Source: Verrucomicrobiaceae bacterium (GTDB lineage: Bacteria > Verrucomicrobiota > Verrucomicrobiia > Verrucomicrobiales > Akkermansiaceae). Taken from it: DNA of 37,253 nucleotides. Position 1 is the first letter of the stretch. Each line of letters opens with the position of its first letter. Shown here in pieces: positions 15,901-23,070 of the stretch. The notes under the pieces are model-generated. The model searched no databases and had not been told where the DNA came from. It saw only the letters and a list, made by a program, of their open reading frames with translations. Where the stretch lies: NCBI GenBank assembly GCA_027487435.1, contig JAIYDP010000211.1:1-37253 (forward strand), written 5' to 3'. A program made the translations under genes and the position numbers.

Positions 15901-16558
15901 CGGCGACAGGTCGTTGCAGGTTAACACGAGCTTTTGCACCCTCATCTGAGACATGATAGGCATATCGCCCAGTGACATGATCTTGATTGATATTGACGAC
16001 TGGGGCGAGGATCTCGCGTTGTTGATTGCCTTCGCGAAATGAGGCAATACGTAAACCACTTCCTTGATTCAAGGCACTGGACGCTACGAGTGAGGTATTA
16101 GGGCTAGGATTATTGCCACTTACCAACCAACGTATCGTGGATTGCTTGGGATCTCGAGCGCGCATGGCGGGAACAGTCGTTGTGGTGCCGATCCAATGAG
16201 GATTCGGAGATTGACCAGCAGACATGAGATCCGCATTCATGGTCACGCTTTGGTCAATGCCGTTGGTGCGTTGGAGATCCCCCAAGGCAATCATCATGGC
16301 GAGACGGGCGTTCGCACGGGCAACGGCTTGTGCGTTCTGCGCTCCCGAGCTACGCAAGCTGATGCTGCTGAGGCTGAGCATGCCAATTGCAATCATCGCC
16401 AATAAAACCATCATCGATATGGTAATGATGAGCGTGAAGCCATTTTTCTGAAAATCCTGAGAAATGTTTCGTACTTTTGGGAAGTACAAAATCACCGAAG
16501 ACCAACGGCGTTTGCAGAGCGTAAAAGAGACATAGACTCGATGTCTTGGGTGATGCAT
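12941..16558 (-). CDS. vccA: Verru_Chthon cassette protein A (giant pilin-like exported protein)
   Basis: This protein of about 1205 residues has a type IV pilin-like N-terminus: KNG-FTLIITISMMVLLAMIAIGMLSLSSISLRS, with the putative prepilin peptidase site at Gly40/Phe41 and a hydrophobic stretch 41-64. ARANARLAMMIALGDLQR follows, the pattern of the Verru_Chthon cassette protein A family, which I know only from Verrucomicrobiota. The residue five after cleavage is Ile, not the usual Glu of major pilins. The rest is Asn/Gly/Pro-rich and probably extracellular or periplasmic. In described cassettes, A accompanies smaller pilin-like B, C and D proteins; none is recognisable here. The ATG at 16558 gives a 39-residue leader, which is long, and a later non-ATG start is possible. 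It is divergent from the XylR-like regulator. Confidence 0.88.
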   Translation of the reverse strand: MHHPRHRVYVSFTLCKRRWSSVILYFPKVRNISQDFQKNGFTLIITISMMVLLAMIAIGMLSLSSISLRSSGAQNAQAVARANARLAMMIALGDLQRTNGIDQSVTMNADLMSAGQSPNPHWIGTTTTVPAMRARDPKQSTIRWLVSGNNPSPNTSLVASSALNQGSGLRIASFREGNQQREILAPVVNINQDHVTGRYAYHVSDEGAKARVNLQRPVAAPRNVQEQIARANSPMENGLININAQDWQKFAPLPVGSISKNNLISMPTVALAAGNPELPRQYVNDVTVGGFGLPVNVDAGGMKADLSLIFDRSQASKNYGTTYFGARGLVASTNGVTNVTFGDPSNPNLFFLSENISRNRQGGVGPNWGNLWNYAIMWQNVASQQMPVVQANPTADADMRFKNWIPYTGHDGGGAFLRDVQHTNSPVTPVISHFQMGFRFNSVIVPGTNPVQYQAQIVIQPVIGIWNPYNVAMSATSFLFEWALYPYFEFAFTTPNNATQQRNQMWLREVWNTGGGPLIPVDVPGMRAGGKYIALQTPAVDLQPGEFRLFSVQSETDMGTSAAPRPLVSGWSERGGYRVNLRTSAGGDLRLAAGSRLWFERIFLQDTQFAETQTRPQFAGLDINKISSVWFGLKSTGAILNRTTEVWNGGNDPSTVGPVTVPEPIIPKANRVKYRIEDVANGTVNPHIGTWAFNLRTTNQVEQPDQAQTLRGWIDSNPRAMVSNSRWDGSNVSNAGRSGWHSASQYIGAFSRPSQGIGDGNGGNRGLLSEAGSAISEPEVNRAGGRYQGYGGAANTLAGGKNHVIVYDVPQAPLTSVGQFQHANLGRYNFDPGFVLGNSYASPRVPLNAIANPNFNGLPGLNMVDLSYDVNRRVWDSAFFSTLGADYINANSSSLNRFFDMKRLASGEQTLTNPRMIFSPLRGDTSVDEIISAAADRAPEAIAARIRIAGAFNVNCTSKNAWKAVLSSMSSSELPVVNPQSGNVSWINNGGIRFNRFGRVLTQARYTTGMAGDSDAFWQGWRSISEAELDQLATEIVNQVRARGPFRSMAEFVNRNPFSTRPAEQLKGPLQAALDRTINASYPSTVGEPSVQPTGAQFSLAINGESSAAGNAAYLQQGDLLQSLAPILQVRSDYFRIRACGEALDASGKVIARAWCEAFVQRGSSYVDSRDVPFRNPTSLTASPNRVFGRKFEIVSFRWLDSNEI

Positions 16559-16632
16559 GACTGGATTTTTTTGGGTTACCTCGCTTACGACTCAATGAGC
16601 TTGAACGGATGAAGTTACAATGTATGCGAACA

Positions 16633-16654
16633 CACTACTTGACGGCAAGTGGTG
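16633..16654. promoter_or_regulatory. 22-bp imperfect palindrome, candidate operator
   Basis: The left half CACTACTTGAC and right half GGCAAGTGGTG are inverted copies matching at 18 of 22 positions, with core ACTTG/CAAGT and outer CAC/GTG. It overlaps the -35 hexamer of the regulator promoter and lies between vccA and the XylR-like gene. That is where an autoregulating LacI/AraC-type dimer would bind. The bound protein is inferred, not shown. Confidence 0.6.
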
Positions 16655-16666
16655 AATGCGTATTTT
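16639..16666 (+). promoter_or_regulatory. Candidate sigma-70 promoter of XylR-like regulator
   Basis: TTGACG (16639-16644, 5 of 6 to TTGACA) and TATTTT (16661-16666, 4 of 6 to TATAAT) are 16 bp apart, with a T-rich stretch at and beyond the -10. Transcription would begin near 16673, which supports the ATG at 16688 over the in-frame GTG at 16649. Confidence 0.45.
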
Positions 16667-16687
16667 TTCTTTAAATTTGCGCAAGTG

Positions 16688-17875
16688 ATGAGTAACGAAC
16701 GAAGAGATTTTTCAGGACCACAAAAAATCGCAGTGTTGGTGGATACCTCGACCAGTTGGGGGAGAAATATCATCGAAGGCGTGCATTCCTACCAAAAAAA
16801 ACATGATCGCTGGCATTTGTATGTTGAGCCACGAGGCTTGGATCAAAAACTGTGGTTACCACCTGGCTGGGACGGGCATGGGGTAATCGCTCGTGTCGGG
16901 TATCGCGAGCTATCGCGCCAACTTAAGCAAAGCGGCCTGCCCGTGGTGAATGTTTCTGGGATTCGCATCCCTGGAGCAAAGTTTCCGCGCATTACGACCA
17001 ATTTGAAAAAATCTGCAACGATGGCAGCAGAGCATTTTCTTAACAATGGTTTCCAACATTTTGCTTATTTTAGTTTGATTAGCCTCGATTATGTCGCAGA
17101 GCATCAAATGGCATTCAGTCATGCGGTGAGACAGCGAGGTTTCACCTGTCGATTTTTTGAATCTGAATCGGAAGAAGGAAAGGGTGATTCTGCATGGACG
17201 ATGGATCAGGAAAAACTGCTTGAATGGCTGAATACCTTGCCCAAACCCGTAGGGATCCTAACGTGGACATCAAGCGCGGCGCGTGAGTTGATCTATGCAT
17301 GCCTTGATGCAGGATACCGCATTCCCGAACAAATCGCCATCATGAGTGGCTCGGATGATGAGCTATTTTGCAAGGTAGCGCCCGTGCCGATCTCGGCAAT
17401 CCGTGTAGCGGCAGAGGAGATAGGATTTCTCGCGGCGCAGCGTCTCGACGAGTTGCTGATAAGCAAAGAAGCGGGGCATTCACGTGACCTACAAGTGCCG
17501 CCCTTAGGAGTGGTGGTTCGGCAATCCACGGAAGTGCTTGCAGTAGAAGACGCATCGCTTGCTAAGGCTTTGCGATTTATCCGCAGTGATCCCGCGCAGA
17601 AAATGAACGTGGACGATGTCGCTGCACAGGCTGGATTTTGCCGTAGGCTGCTGGAGCAAAGATTCGCCAAAGTTTTGGGGCGCACTCCCGCTGCGGAAAT
17701 CAAACGTGTGAGAGTGGAATTGGCACTTCAGTTGCTACAGACGACCAATATGCGCATTTCAGATGTGGCGGAAAAATCTGGCTTTTCCACTGCCGAGTAT
17801 ATGGCAACAGTGTTTCGTAAAGAATTCGGTGTAGCTCCCCTGAGCTTCCGTCGCAATAAGCCTCACGAAAGCTAA
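16688..17875 (+). CDS. XylR-like transcriptional regulator (LacI-type sensor fused to AraC DNA-binding domain)
   Basis: This 395-residue protein has a periplasmic-binding-protein type I sensor fold (about 11-280), starting KIAVLVDTSTSWGRNIIEGV and including LYVEPRG and GVIAR, as in E. coli XylR. An AraC-family domain with two helix-turn-helix units follows (about 295-392; DDVAAQAGFCRRLLEQRF and ISDVAEKSGFSTAEYMATVFRKEFGVAP). Such fusions usually activate or repress sugar-related genes and are common in Verrucomicrobiota and Planctomycetes. The ligand is unknown. The ATG at 16688 is chosen because the candidate promoter overlaps the alternative GTG at 16649. It is divergent from vccA over a 129-bp gap with a palindrome, so autoregulation and control of the vccA cluster are plausible. 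Its stop is 5 nt from the convergent mnmE stop. Confidence 0.93.
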   Translation: MSNERRDFSGPQKIAVLVDTSTSWGRNIIEGVHSYQKKHDRWHLYVEPRGLDQKLWLPPGWDGHGVIARVGYRELSRQLKQSGLPVVNVSGIRIPGAKFPRITTNLKKSATMAAEHFLNNGFQHFAYFSLISLDYVAEHQMAFSHAVRQRGFTCRFFESESEEGKGDSAWTMDQEKLLEWLNTLPKPVGILTWTSSAARELIYACLDAGYRIPEQIAIMSGSDDELFCKVAPVPISAIRVAAEEIGFLAAQRLDELLISKEAGHSRDLQVPPLGVVVRQSTEVLAVEDASLAKALRFIRSDPAQKMNVDDVAAQAGFCRRLLEQRFAKVLGRTPAAEIKRVRVELALQLLQTTNMRISDVAEKSGFSTAEYMATVFRKEFGVAPLSFRRNKPHES

Positions 17876-17880
17876 ATTCG

Positions 17881-19233
17881 TCATTTGCCGATGCAAAAAC
17901 GACTGAAAATGACACCAAGCAGGTCTTCTGTGTCGATTTTCCCTGCAATTTCCCCCAGCGCGTCCATGGCTTCACGAAGCTCGATGCTGGTGAGGGTCAG
18001 ATCTGCCTGAGCCTCCAATAGAGCCATCGCCGAGCCCAAGGCCTGCCGGGCGCGCTCCAAGCAATCCTGGTGACGAGCATTGATGGCAATCATGCTAGCA
18101 CCGGCGTCGAATTCTTGCATTTGGGCGATGTCGCGAATGTGAGCTTCCAACGTGTCAAAGCCATCGCCAGTGGAGCATGATATTTGTATAGCTTGATGCT
18201 CAAGCCATGATGGATGCACGCCGAGATCCGCTTTGTTTGCTAGAATGATGCGCTCTTGAGTAGATTCGGTATCGTGCGAGACTTGCGGAGCTGGCATGCT
18301 TGCATCATAGACACTCAAAATCAAATCTGCCTGGGCTCGTTCCGTGGAACTACGGCGCATACCCTCAGCCTCGATGGGATCCGAAGTATGATCACGAATG
18401 CCCGCTGTATCGATCAAGCGCAAAAGCACACCGCCGACGTTGGCAGATTCTTCGAGTGTATCTCTCGTAGTTCCGGCAATGTTGCTAACGATCGCGCGGT
18501 CAAATCCTAACAAGCGGTTGAGCAAACTCGATTTCCCCGTGTTAGGAGCACCAGAAATAACGGTGCGAATGCCTTCGCGTAAAATACGACCGCGGCCTGC
18601 TGTTGCGAGCATCGATTGAAGATCAGAAGCCGCACCTTGCAGACGTTTCACCAGAGCATGCCCTACGTCAGGACTGATGTCTTCGTCAGGAAAATCAATG
18701 TATGCTTCCACATGGGCGAGCGTTTCTAGGATCGCATCGCGCAGTGTTTCGGTTTTATGACCCAAATGTCCTTGCCGCTGTTGATGCGCCGCGTGCAATG
18801 CTTGATCCGTGCGAGCTGAAATCAGATCCATAATCGCTTCGGCTTGTGTGAGGTCGAGCTTGCCATTGAGAAAGGCTTGGCGCGTGAATTCGCCCGGCTC
18901 CGCAGAACGCGCACCACAAGCTAACGCACGCTGCAAGAGACGTCGCATCACAAGCACGCCTCCATGACCCGCAAACTCGCAAGTCATTTCGCCTGTGTAG
19001 CTTCTTGGAGCAGGGAAAAAGGTCAGCAATGTCTCATCGATCAACGAGCCATCAGCTTCGAAGACGAGGCAAAGCATTGCCGTGCGAGGAATGGCTTTTT
19101 CCGCTTTGCCTTTGGTCATCGCAACAGCAATGCGTAAAGCATCGGGGCCAGAGATACGTAGCAGCCCCACAGCTGCACTACCGGGAGCAGTAGCTATAGC
19201 CGCGATGGATTCTCCCGTGAGAAGATGTGACAT
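17881..19233 (-). CDS. mnmE: tRNA modification GTPase MnmE
   Basis: This 450-residue GTPase works with MnmG to add a carboxymethylaminomethyl group at U34 of certain tRNAs. The N-terminal tetrahydrofolate-binding domain (1-118) contains SYTGEMTCEFAGHGG. The G domain is inserted in a helical domain: P-loop GAPNTGKSS (228-236), switch AGTTRDT (253-259), DTAGIRD (275-281) and NKAD (333-336). The C-terminus is the conserved FCIGK with catalytic Cys447 at the very end, so the gene is complete. mnmG is not in the window. It lies 64 nt after the zinc-ribbon gene on the same strand, at the tail of the exbB-TPR cluster, and converges on the XylR-like gene without a terminator in the 5-nt gap. The ATG at 19233 has no visible ribosome site. 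Confidence 0.97.
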   Translation of the reverse strand: MSHLLTGESIAAIATAPGSAAVGLLRISGPDALRIAVAMTKGKAEKAIPRTAMLCLVFEADGSLIDETLLTFFPAPRSYTGEMTCEFAGHGGVLVMRRLLQRALACGARSAEPGEFTRQAFLNGKLDLTQAEAIMDLISARTDQALHAAHQQRQGHLGHKTETLRDAILETLAHVEAYIDFPDEDISPDVGHALVKRLQGAASDLQSMLATAGRGRILREGIRTVISGAPNTGKSSLLNRLLGFDRAIVSNIAGTTRDTLEESANVGGVLLRLIDTAGIRDHTSDPIEAEGMRRSSTERAQADLILSVYDASMPAPQVSHDTESTQERIILANKADLGVHPSWLEHQAIQISCSTGDGFDTLEAHIRDIAQMQEFDAGASMIAINARHQDCLERARQALGSAMALLEAQADLTLTSIELREAMDALGEIAGKIDTEDLLGVIFSRFCIGK

Positions 19234-19271
19234 GGAGGACGATGTTAGATAAGAATCGAGCGACGCACGAA

Positions 19272-19297
19272 TGCTGGGGATTTTTTCAAAATCAGCA
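19272..19297 (-). other. Stem-loop between zinc-ribbon gene and mnmE
   Basis: TGCT (19272-19275) and GATTTT (19279-19284) pair with AAAATC (19288-19293) and AGCA (19294-19297), leaving a GGG bulge and a 3-nt loop. It abuts the stop codon of the gene at 19298. There is no U run after it on the minus strand, so mRNA 3'-end protection or partial termination is as likely as a true terminator. Confidence 0.35.
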
Positions 19298-20590
19298 TTA
19301 TTTCTCTACCTCATTGCTTGATTCTTGCGGATTGAGCGATCCAGCTACGCCACCGAGACCAGCGAATTCCCAACAGATAAATTCTTTGATATGTGTGCCG
19401 CCATTGGCATCGTGCTCCAAGAAAACGGTCGCAGTTTCGATTTTCGTAGCTTGAGAAACACTTCCTACGAGGTGGAGCTTACTGAGTTCAGGTATGATAG
19501 GCGAATCGCGTCGTTGACTGATGAGAAAATTATCTTCGATGTGAGCAGGATCGCACACACGGTAATAGAAATTCTCTTTGTTGTTGCGATTCTCCGACGA
19601 AATTGGTTCTTGATAGATCAAGACGCGAAACTCTCCCGAAGCGCCAGGAGTCGGTTGCTCCATGAATTTCTTCAGCGATTGGAAGCGTGTTTGTAGGTAG
19701 ATATCCCAATCAAGCAGCATGCCTTTGTCGGACTTTTTAAAATACGCTTGAATGGTATGTCGCGGCATCGTGAAGTTTTCGATATTGCTCAAGCTTTCGG
19801 TGAGATCGTCTAGCTCTTCTATTCCATGGAGCTTTTCGCTAGAAATGAGCGGACGAAAAAATTTGCTCATACAGAATTGCTTAGGGCGATGGTGAGTCAT
19901 CAAAAAGATATTTGTTTTCTCGCTCTCGGCTCTGGCGCTTACACCATAGAAGGTCTCCGATGACGTTAACGTTTCCTTCATGATTATATCGCCATATTGC
20001 TTACGAAGGCGCTCATACGTCTCCATGCCACCAATGACATGTCGTGCTTTTTCCTCCGGTGTTTTGGCTTTGATGAACGCAGAAAGAGTGGCTCCCGCAT
20101 CGACTTGCCAACCCTTGAGATAGTATTGCTTCTTTGCACTCTCAGGATCATCAAGAAGATTGGCATTCACGGAAGAGTTCTCCCCAGCTTCAGAGCCAGA
20201 GGCGAGAGCCTTCTGAAAATTGTATTCCCGCCAAAGCATCCAGCCGCCACCGGCACAGATGGCGAGCAAGAGAAGACCAACGATCCAGGCTGCAGTAGAG
20301 CTTGTTGATTCTTGGCTATTGTTCTTTTTGGTATGCGGAACATCTGAACTTGAATCGGGTACGCGATTCCGCGCTTGGGGAATCACGACAGAAGGAGGTG
20401 TGCTAGGCGCTTCAAGCGGTGCTTGTGGTAACGTAGTCGAATTGGCCTCAACAGGTCTAGGCGGCGGCGGAGAAGTGACCGCCACTCCGCAATGGGGGCA
20501 GGGAGCAACAGTGACAGGAAGATTGTAGGGAATGTAGATGATTCCCTGGCAAGCATGGCAGTTGAATGATCGTTGTTGGGGCAGAGACAT
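19298..20590 (-). CDS. Zinc-ribbon membrane protein of unknown function
   Basis: This 430-residue protein has an N-terminal CxxC...CxxC zinc ribbon (Cys11, Cys14, Cys31, Cys34), a Pro/Ser/Thr-rich linker (about 40-95), one membrane segment (101-120) and a C-terminal domain of about 300 residues with no recognised motif. The likely topology is a cytoplasmic ribbon and a periplasmic C-terminal domain. The architecture (small ribbon, linker, single helix, unknown domain) is common in PVC bacteria, but this C-terminal domain is not one I can name. It starts 77 nt after the second TPR gene and ends 64 nt before mnmE, so it may belong to the exbB-exbD-TPR operon. The ATG at 20590 places the ribbon at the start. 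Confidence 0.85.
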   Translation of the reverse strand: MSLPQQRSFNCHACQGIIYIPYNLPVTVAPCPHCGVAVTSPPPPRPVEANSTTLPQAPLEAPSTPPSVVIPQARNRVPDSSSDVPHTKKNNSQESTSSTAAWIVGLLLLAICAGGGWMLWREYNFQKALASGSEAGENSSVNANLLDDPESAKKQYYLKGWQVDAGATLSAFIKAKTPEEKARHVIGGMETYERLRKQYGDIIMKETLTSSETFYGVSARAESEKTNIFLMTHHRPKQFCMSKFFRPLISSEKLHGIEELDDLTESLSNIENFTMPRHTIQAYFKKSDKGMLLDWDIYLQTRFQSLKKFMEQPTPGASGEFRVLIYQEPISSENRNNKENFYYRVCDPAHIEDNFLISQRRDSPIIPELSKLHLVGSVSQATKIETATVFLEHDANGGTHIKEFICWEFAGLGGVAGSLNPQESSNEVEK

Positions 20591-20667
20591 TTTCTAAAGG
20601 AATAGCGTTTGTGAATTTTTCGTCAATACCAATAGCACAGGTGAATTCGTGATGTTTTTGAACGCAT

Positions 20668-23070
20668 TCATTCACTTGGTTTCCAGTTGGGGAATTCCTT
20701 TTGTAATTGCTCGCGATATTTCGCGGCCTGAACGGCATCATTCCGAGACTCAAGGACTGCGGCGAGCTTGTGCAAAGCGATCGGCTTCTGACGTGAATCT
20801 TCGGATAGAATGGCAATCGAGGCAAAAAGCTCTTGCGCGCGTTCCGCATTGTTTTTCTTGAGGTAATAGTCACCCAATAAAAGCTCCGCATCTGCCTTCA
20901 TGACTCCGCCAGGTTTTAGAGCGAAGACTTGATCAAGAACGACTTTTGCCGCATCGGCATCGTTCAAACGTAGATCGCAAAGTGCTTGATCACAAAGCGC
21001 AGGGATTCTTGATGCTGGGTTTTTTTCTTGCTGCAAAAAGTTTAGCAAAGAAGCCCGCGCACGGGAAAAGTCTTTGGTTAGGATTTGAGATTTCGCTAGG
21101 TTGCGCCAAAGATCTTTGGAGGTACGCTCAGGGTTTGTGAAGTCTGCGACTTGAGACAAGTAGCGCGATGCGGCATCACCTTGCTGACGAGAAAGAGCTT
21201 TGCCGCCTGCCCACACAAGAATTCCTGAGTTGATTTTCTTGGCCCATGTCGATTGCAAGGCGAGATCAAGTTCGGCAAAAAGCGCGTCGAGATTTTCGAG
21301 CTTGAAATGGCATTGAATCAGCAGCGTGTTGGCATTTTCTTGAAATGTTGAAGGAATGAGTTTGCGGGCTTCTTCTAGTGGCGCGATAGCTTGTTGGTGT
21401 TTGTTTAACTTTGCATAACCGTAACCAAGGAAAAAAAGTGCTTCGGCTTTGCTCTCAACGGGGAGCGATGGAATTGAGGCAAGGAGCGAATCGTAACATT
21501 GATTCATAGCTGCATAATCTTCGCGCAAACGGTGGAGGGCGGCAGATTTTTGCCAAGCAAATTGAGCTAGTTTTTGATTTGCGGGCAAAGCAATCAGCTT
21601 GGTGAAATCCTTAATGGCAGCCTCGGCTTCATCTCTCTTACTGTAGGAATCTCCTCGAAGAGCAAGGGCATCAGCAAAACGTTTGTCCTGGGGATAAGAA
21701 GTAAGGAAGAGGCTCAATGATGCAATGGCGGCAGCGGGATCATCGACTCCAGCAAGACATACCCCTCCCTGATAGTAGAAATTTGCACGAGATGTTTGAT
21801 CGAGATGCTCGGCATTGATCGCTTTATAGACTCGCGCGGCCTGTTGCAAATTTCCACGCTGCTGTAAAGCCGTGGCCTTGATCATGGAAATAAGTGAAAT
21901 TCTTGCAGGCAACTTTTCTTGTTTGCCATAGCTCATGAGATAGGCATCGGCTTTTTCCGCAAGATCCGCAGAACCAATCTGTTGGTGACAGAGTAGAGAG
22001 TAGTATGCAGCATCTGCCGCGATTGCTTCCTTTGGCGCGAGTTTTTGCACGGTCTGAAATGCGATGATCGCATCCTTGAAGCGCTTTTCTTGCATCATGG
22101 CACGAGCAACCAAATGAGATCGCTGTGCGTTTGCTGGCAACTGCGAGGCATACGCTTCGTACAAGCTGATAACCTTTGCGTAGTCTTTGATCTGAAAATG
22201 CATGCTTAGAGCTTGGCTCAATACATCATCATGTATGGCGACCCATGCTTCTTGCTGATTCTGAAATATCTGCTGAAAGGCTGAAGAAGCCGCTTTGTAG
22301 TCTTTCGTTTTCCATGAGCATACTCCGGCAAAAAGCGATGCCTCAGCGCGGATCGCTTCTTTGGCAGTAGATTGTGCTAACTGAAGAAACATTTCTAACG
22401 CTTTTTCATGTACACCTTGGTCCATGTAAAGCATAGCAGCGGCTCTTTGGCTCGGATGAAAATAGTCAGTGGAGGAGGCGTCTTTCGCTGCAATCACCAA
22501 TTCGTAGCTTTGTAGAGCTTCTTTTTTCTGGTTTGCTTCTTGATGCGAACGCGCTTGCATGTAAAGCCCACGCACGCGATCAGTCACCGCATTCGCATTG
22601 CTTGCAAGTTTTCCGTACAGAGTCGCGGCTTTGGCGAAATCTTTTTTTTCAAAAGCATGATCCGCGAGAACGGATGCTGCCGCAGCCACAAAAGAACCGC
22701 TTGGTTGATCGACAATGATCCGTTCAAAAACTTCTCGCGCCTTCGCATCGTTGCCCCCGTCGTAGTGACAGCGGCCCAGTAGATATTGCACTTGATTCGC
22801 TTTTTCGTGCCGAGGAAATTCTTTGAGAAACTTTTCGAAGTTGACGGCAGCTACAGCAAAGTATCGCTCTTTCTCTTTCGGTTCTTTGCTTTGTTTCGCG
22901 ACATTCATGGCCGACACACCGCGCTCGGCTAATGCATCAGCGAGATCGACAGTCAGCGCCGTTTCCTGTGCTACAGCAAAGCCACTTGTCCCAAACGAGA
23001 TAACGCCAAAGAACAAAAGCACGGTCATGGCTTTCATCGTTTTTGTTACAGTTCCTCTCGAATATTTCAT
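20668..23070 (-). CDS. Secreted TPR-repeat protein, paralogue 2 of the ExbBD cluster
   Basis: This protein of 800 residues has a basic N-region, a hydrophobic signal segment (about 15-34, ending FAVAQE) and then tetratricopeptide-type helical repeats to the C-terminus, for example NFEKFLKEFPRHEKANQVQYLLGRCHYDGGNDAKAREVF. It is probably periplasmic. It is clearly paralogous along its whole length to the neighbouring 791-residue protein, sharing VAAAASVLA-AFEKKD, LALRGD and KPIAL-KL blocks and a common YREQL end. Its ATG overlaps the stop of that gene as ATGA (23067-23070), so the two are translationally coupled; a later ATG at 23037 is less likely for that reason. TPR arrays bind partner proteins; the partner here is unknown, but the operon suggests ExbB/ExbD. 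Confidence 0.9.
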   Translation of the reverse strand: MKYSRGTVTKTMKAMTVLLFFGVISFGTSGFAVAQETALTVDLADALAERGVSAMNVAKQSKEPKEKERYFAVAAVNFEKFLKEFPRHEKANQVQYLLGRCHYDGGNDAKAREVFERIIVDQPSGSFVAAAASVLADHAFEKKDFAKAATLYGKLASNANAVTDRVRGLYMQARSHQEANQKKEALQSYELVIAAKDASSTDYFHPSQRAAAMLYMDQGVHEKALEMFLQLAQSTAKEAIRAEASLFAGVCSWKTKDYKAASSAFQQIFQNQQEAWVAIHDDVLSQALSMHFQIKDYAKVISLYEAYASQLPANAQRSHLVARAMMQEKRFKDAIIAFQTVQKLAPKEAIAADAAYYSLLCHQQIGSADLAEKADAYLMSYGKQEKLPARISLISMIKATALQQRGNLQQAARVYKAINAEHLDQTSRANFYYQGGVCLAGVDDPAAAIASLSLFLTSYPQDKRFADALALRGDSYSKRDEAEAAIKDFTKLIALPANQKLAQFAWQKSAALHRLREDYAAMNQCYDSLLASIPSLPVESKAEALFFLGYGYAKLNKHQQAIAPLEEARKLIPSTFQENANTLLIQCHFKLENLDALFAELDLALQSTWAKKINSGILVWAGGKALSRQQGDAASRYLSQVADFTNPERTSKDLWRNLAKSQILTKDFSRARASLLNFLQQEKNPASRIPALCDQALCDLRLNDADAAKVVLDQVFALKPGGVMKADAELLLGDYYLKKNNAERAQELFASIAILSEDSRQKPIALHKLAAVLESRNDAVQAAKYREQLQKEFPNWKPSE

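Noticed and set aside
16649..16687. GTG start for the XylR-like regulator
   Set aside because: It lies between the -35 and -10 of the likely promoter and inside the palindrome; ATG 16688 is better.
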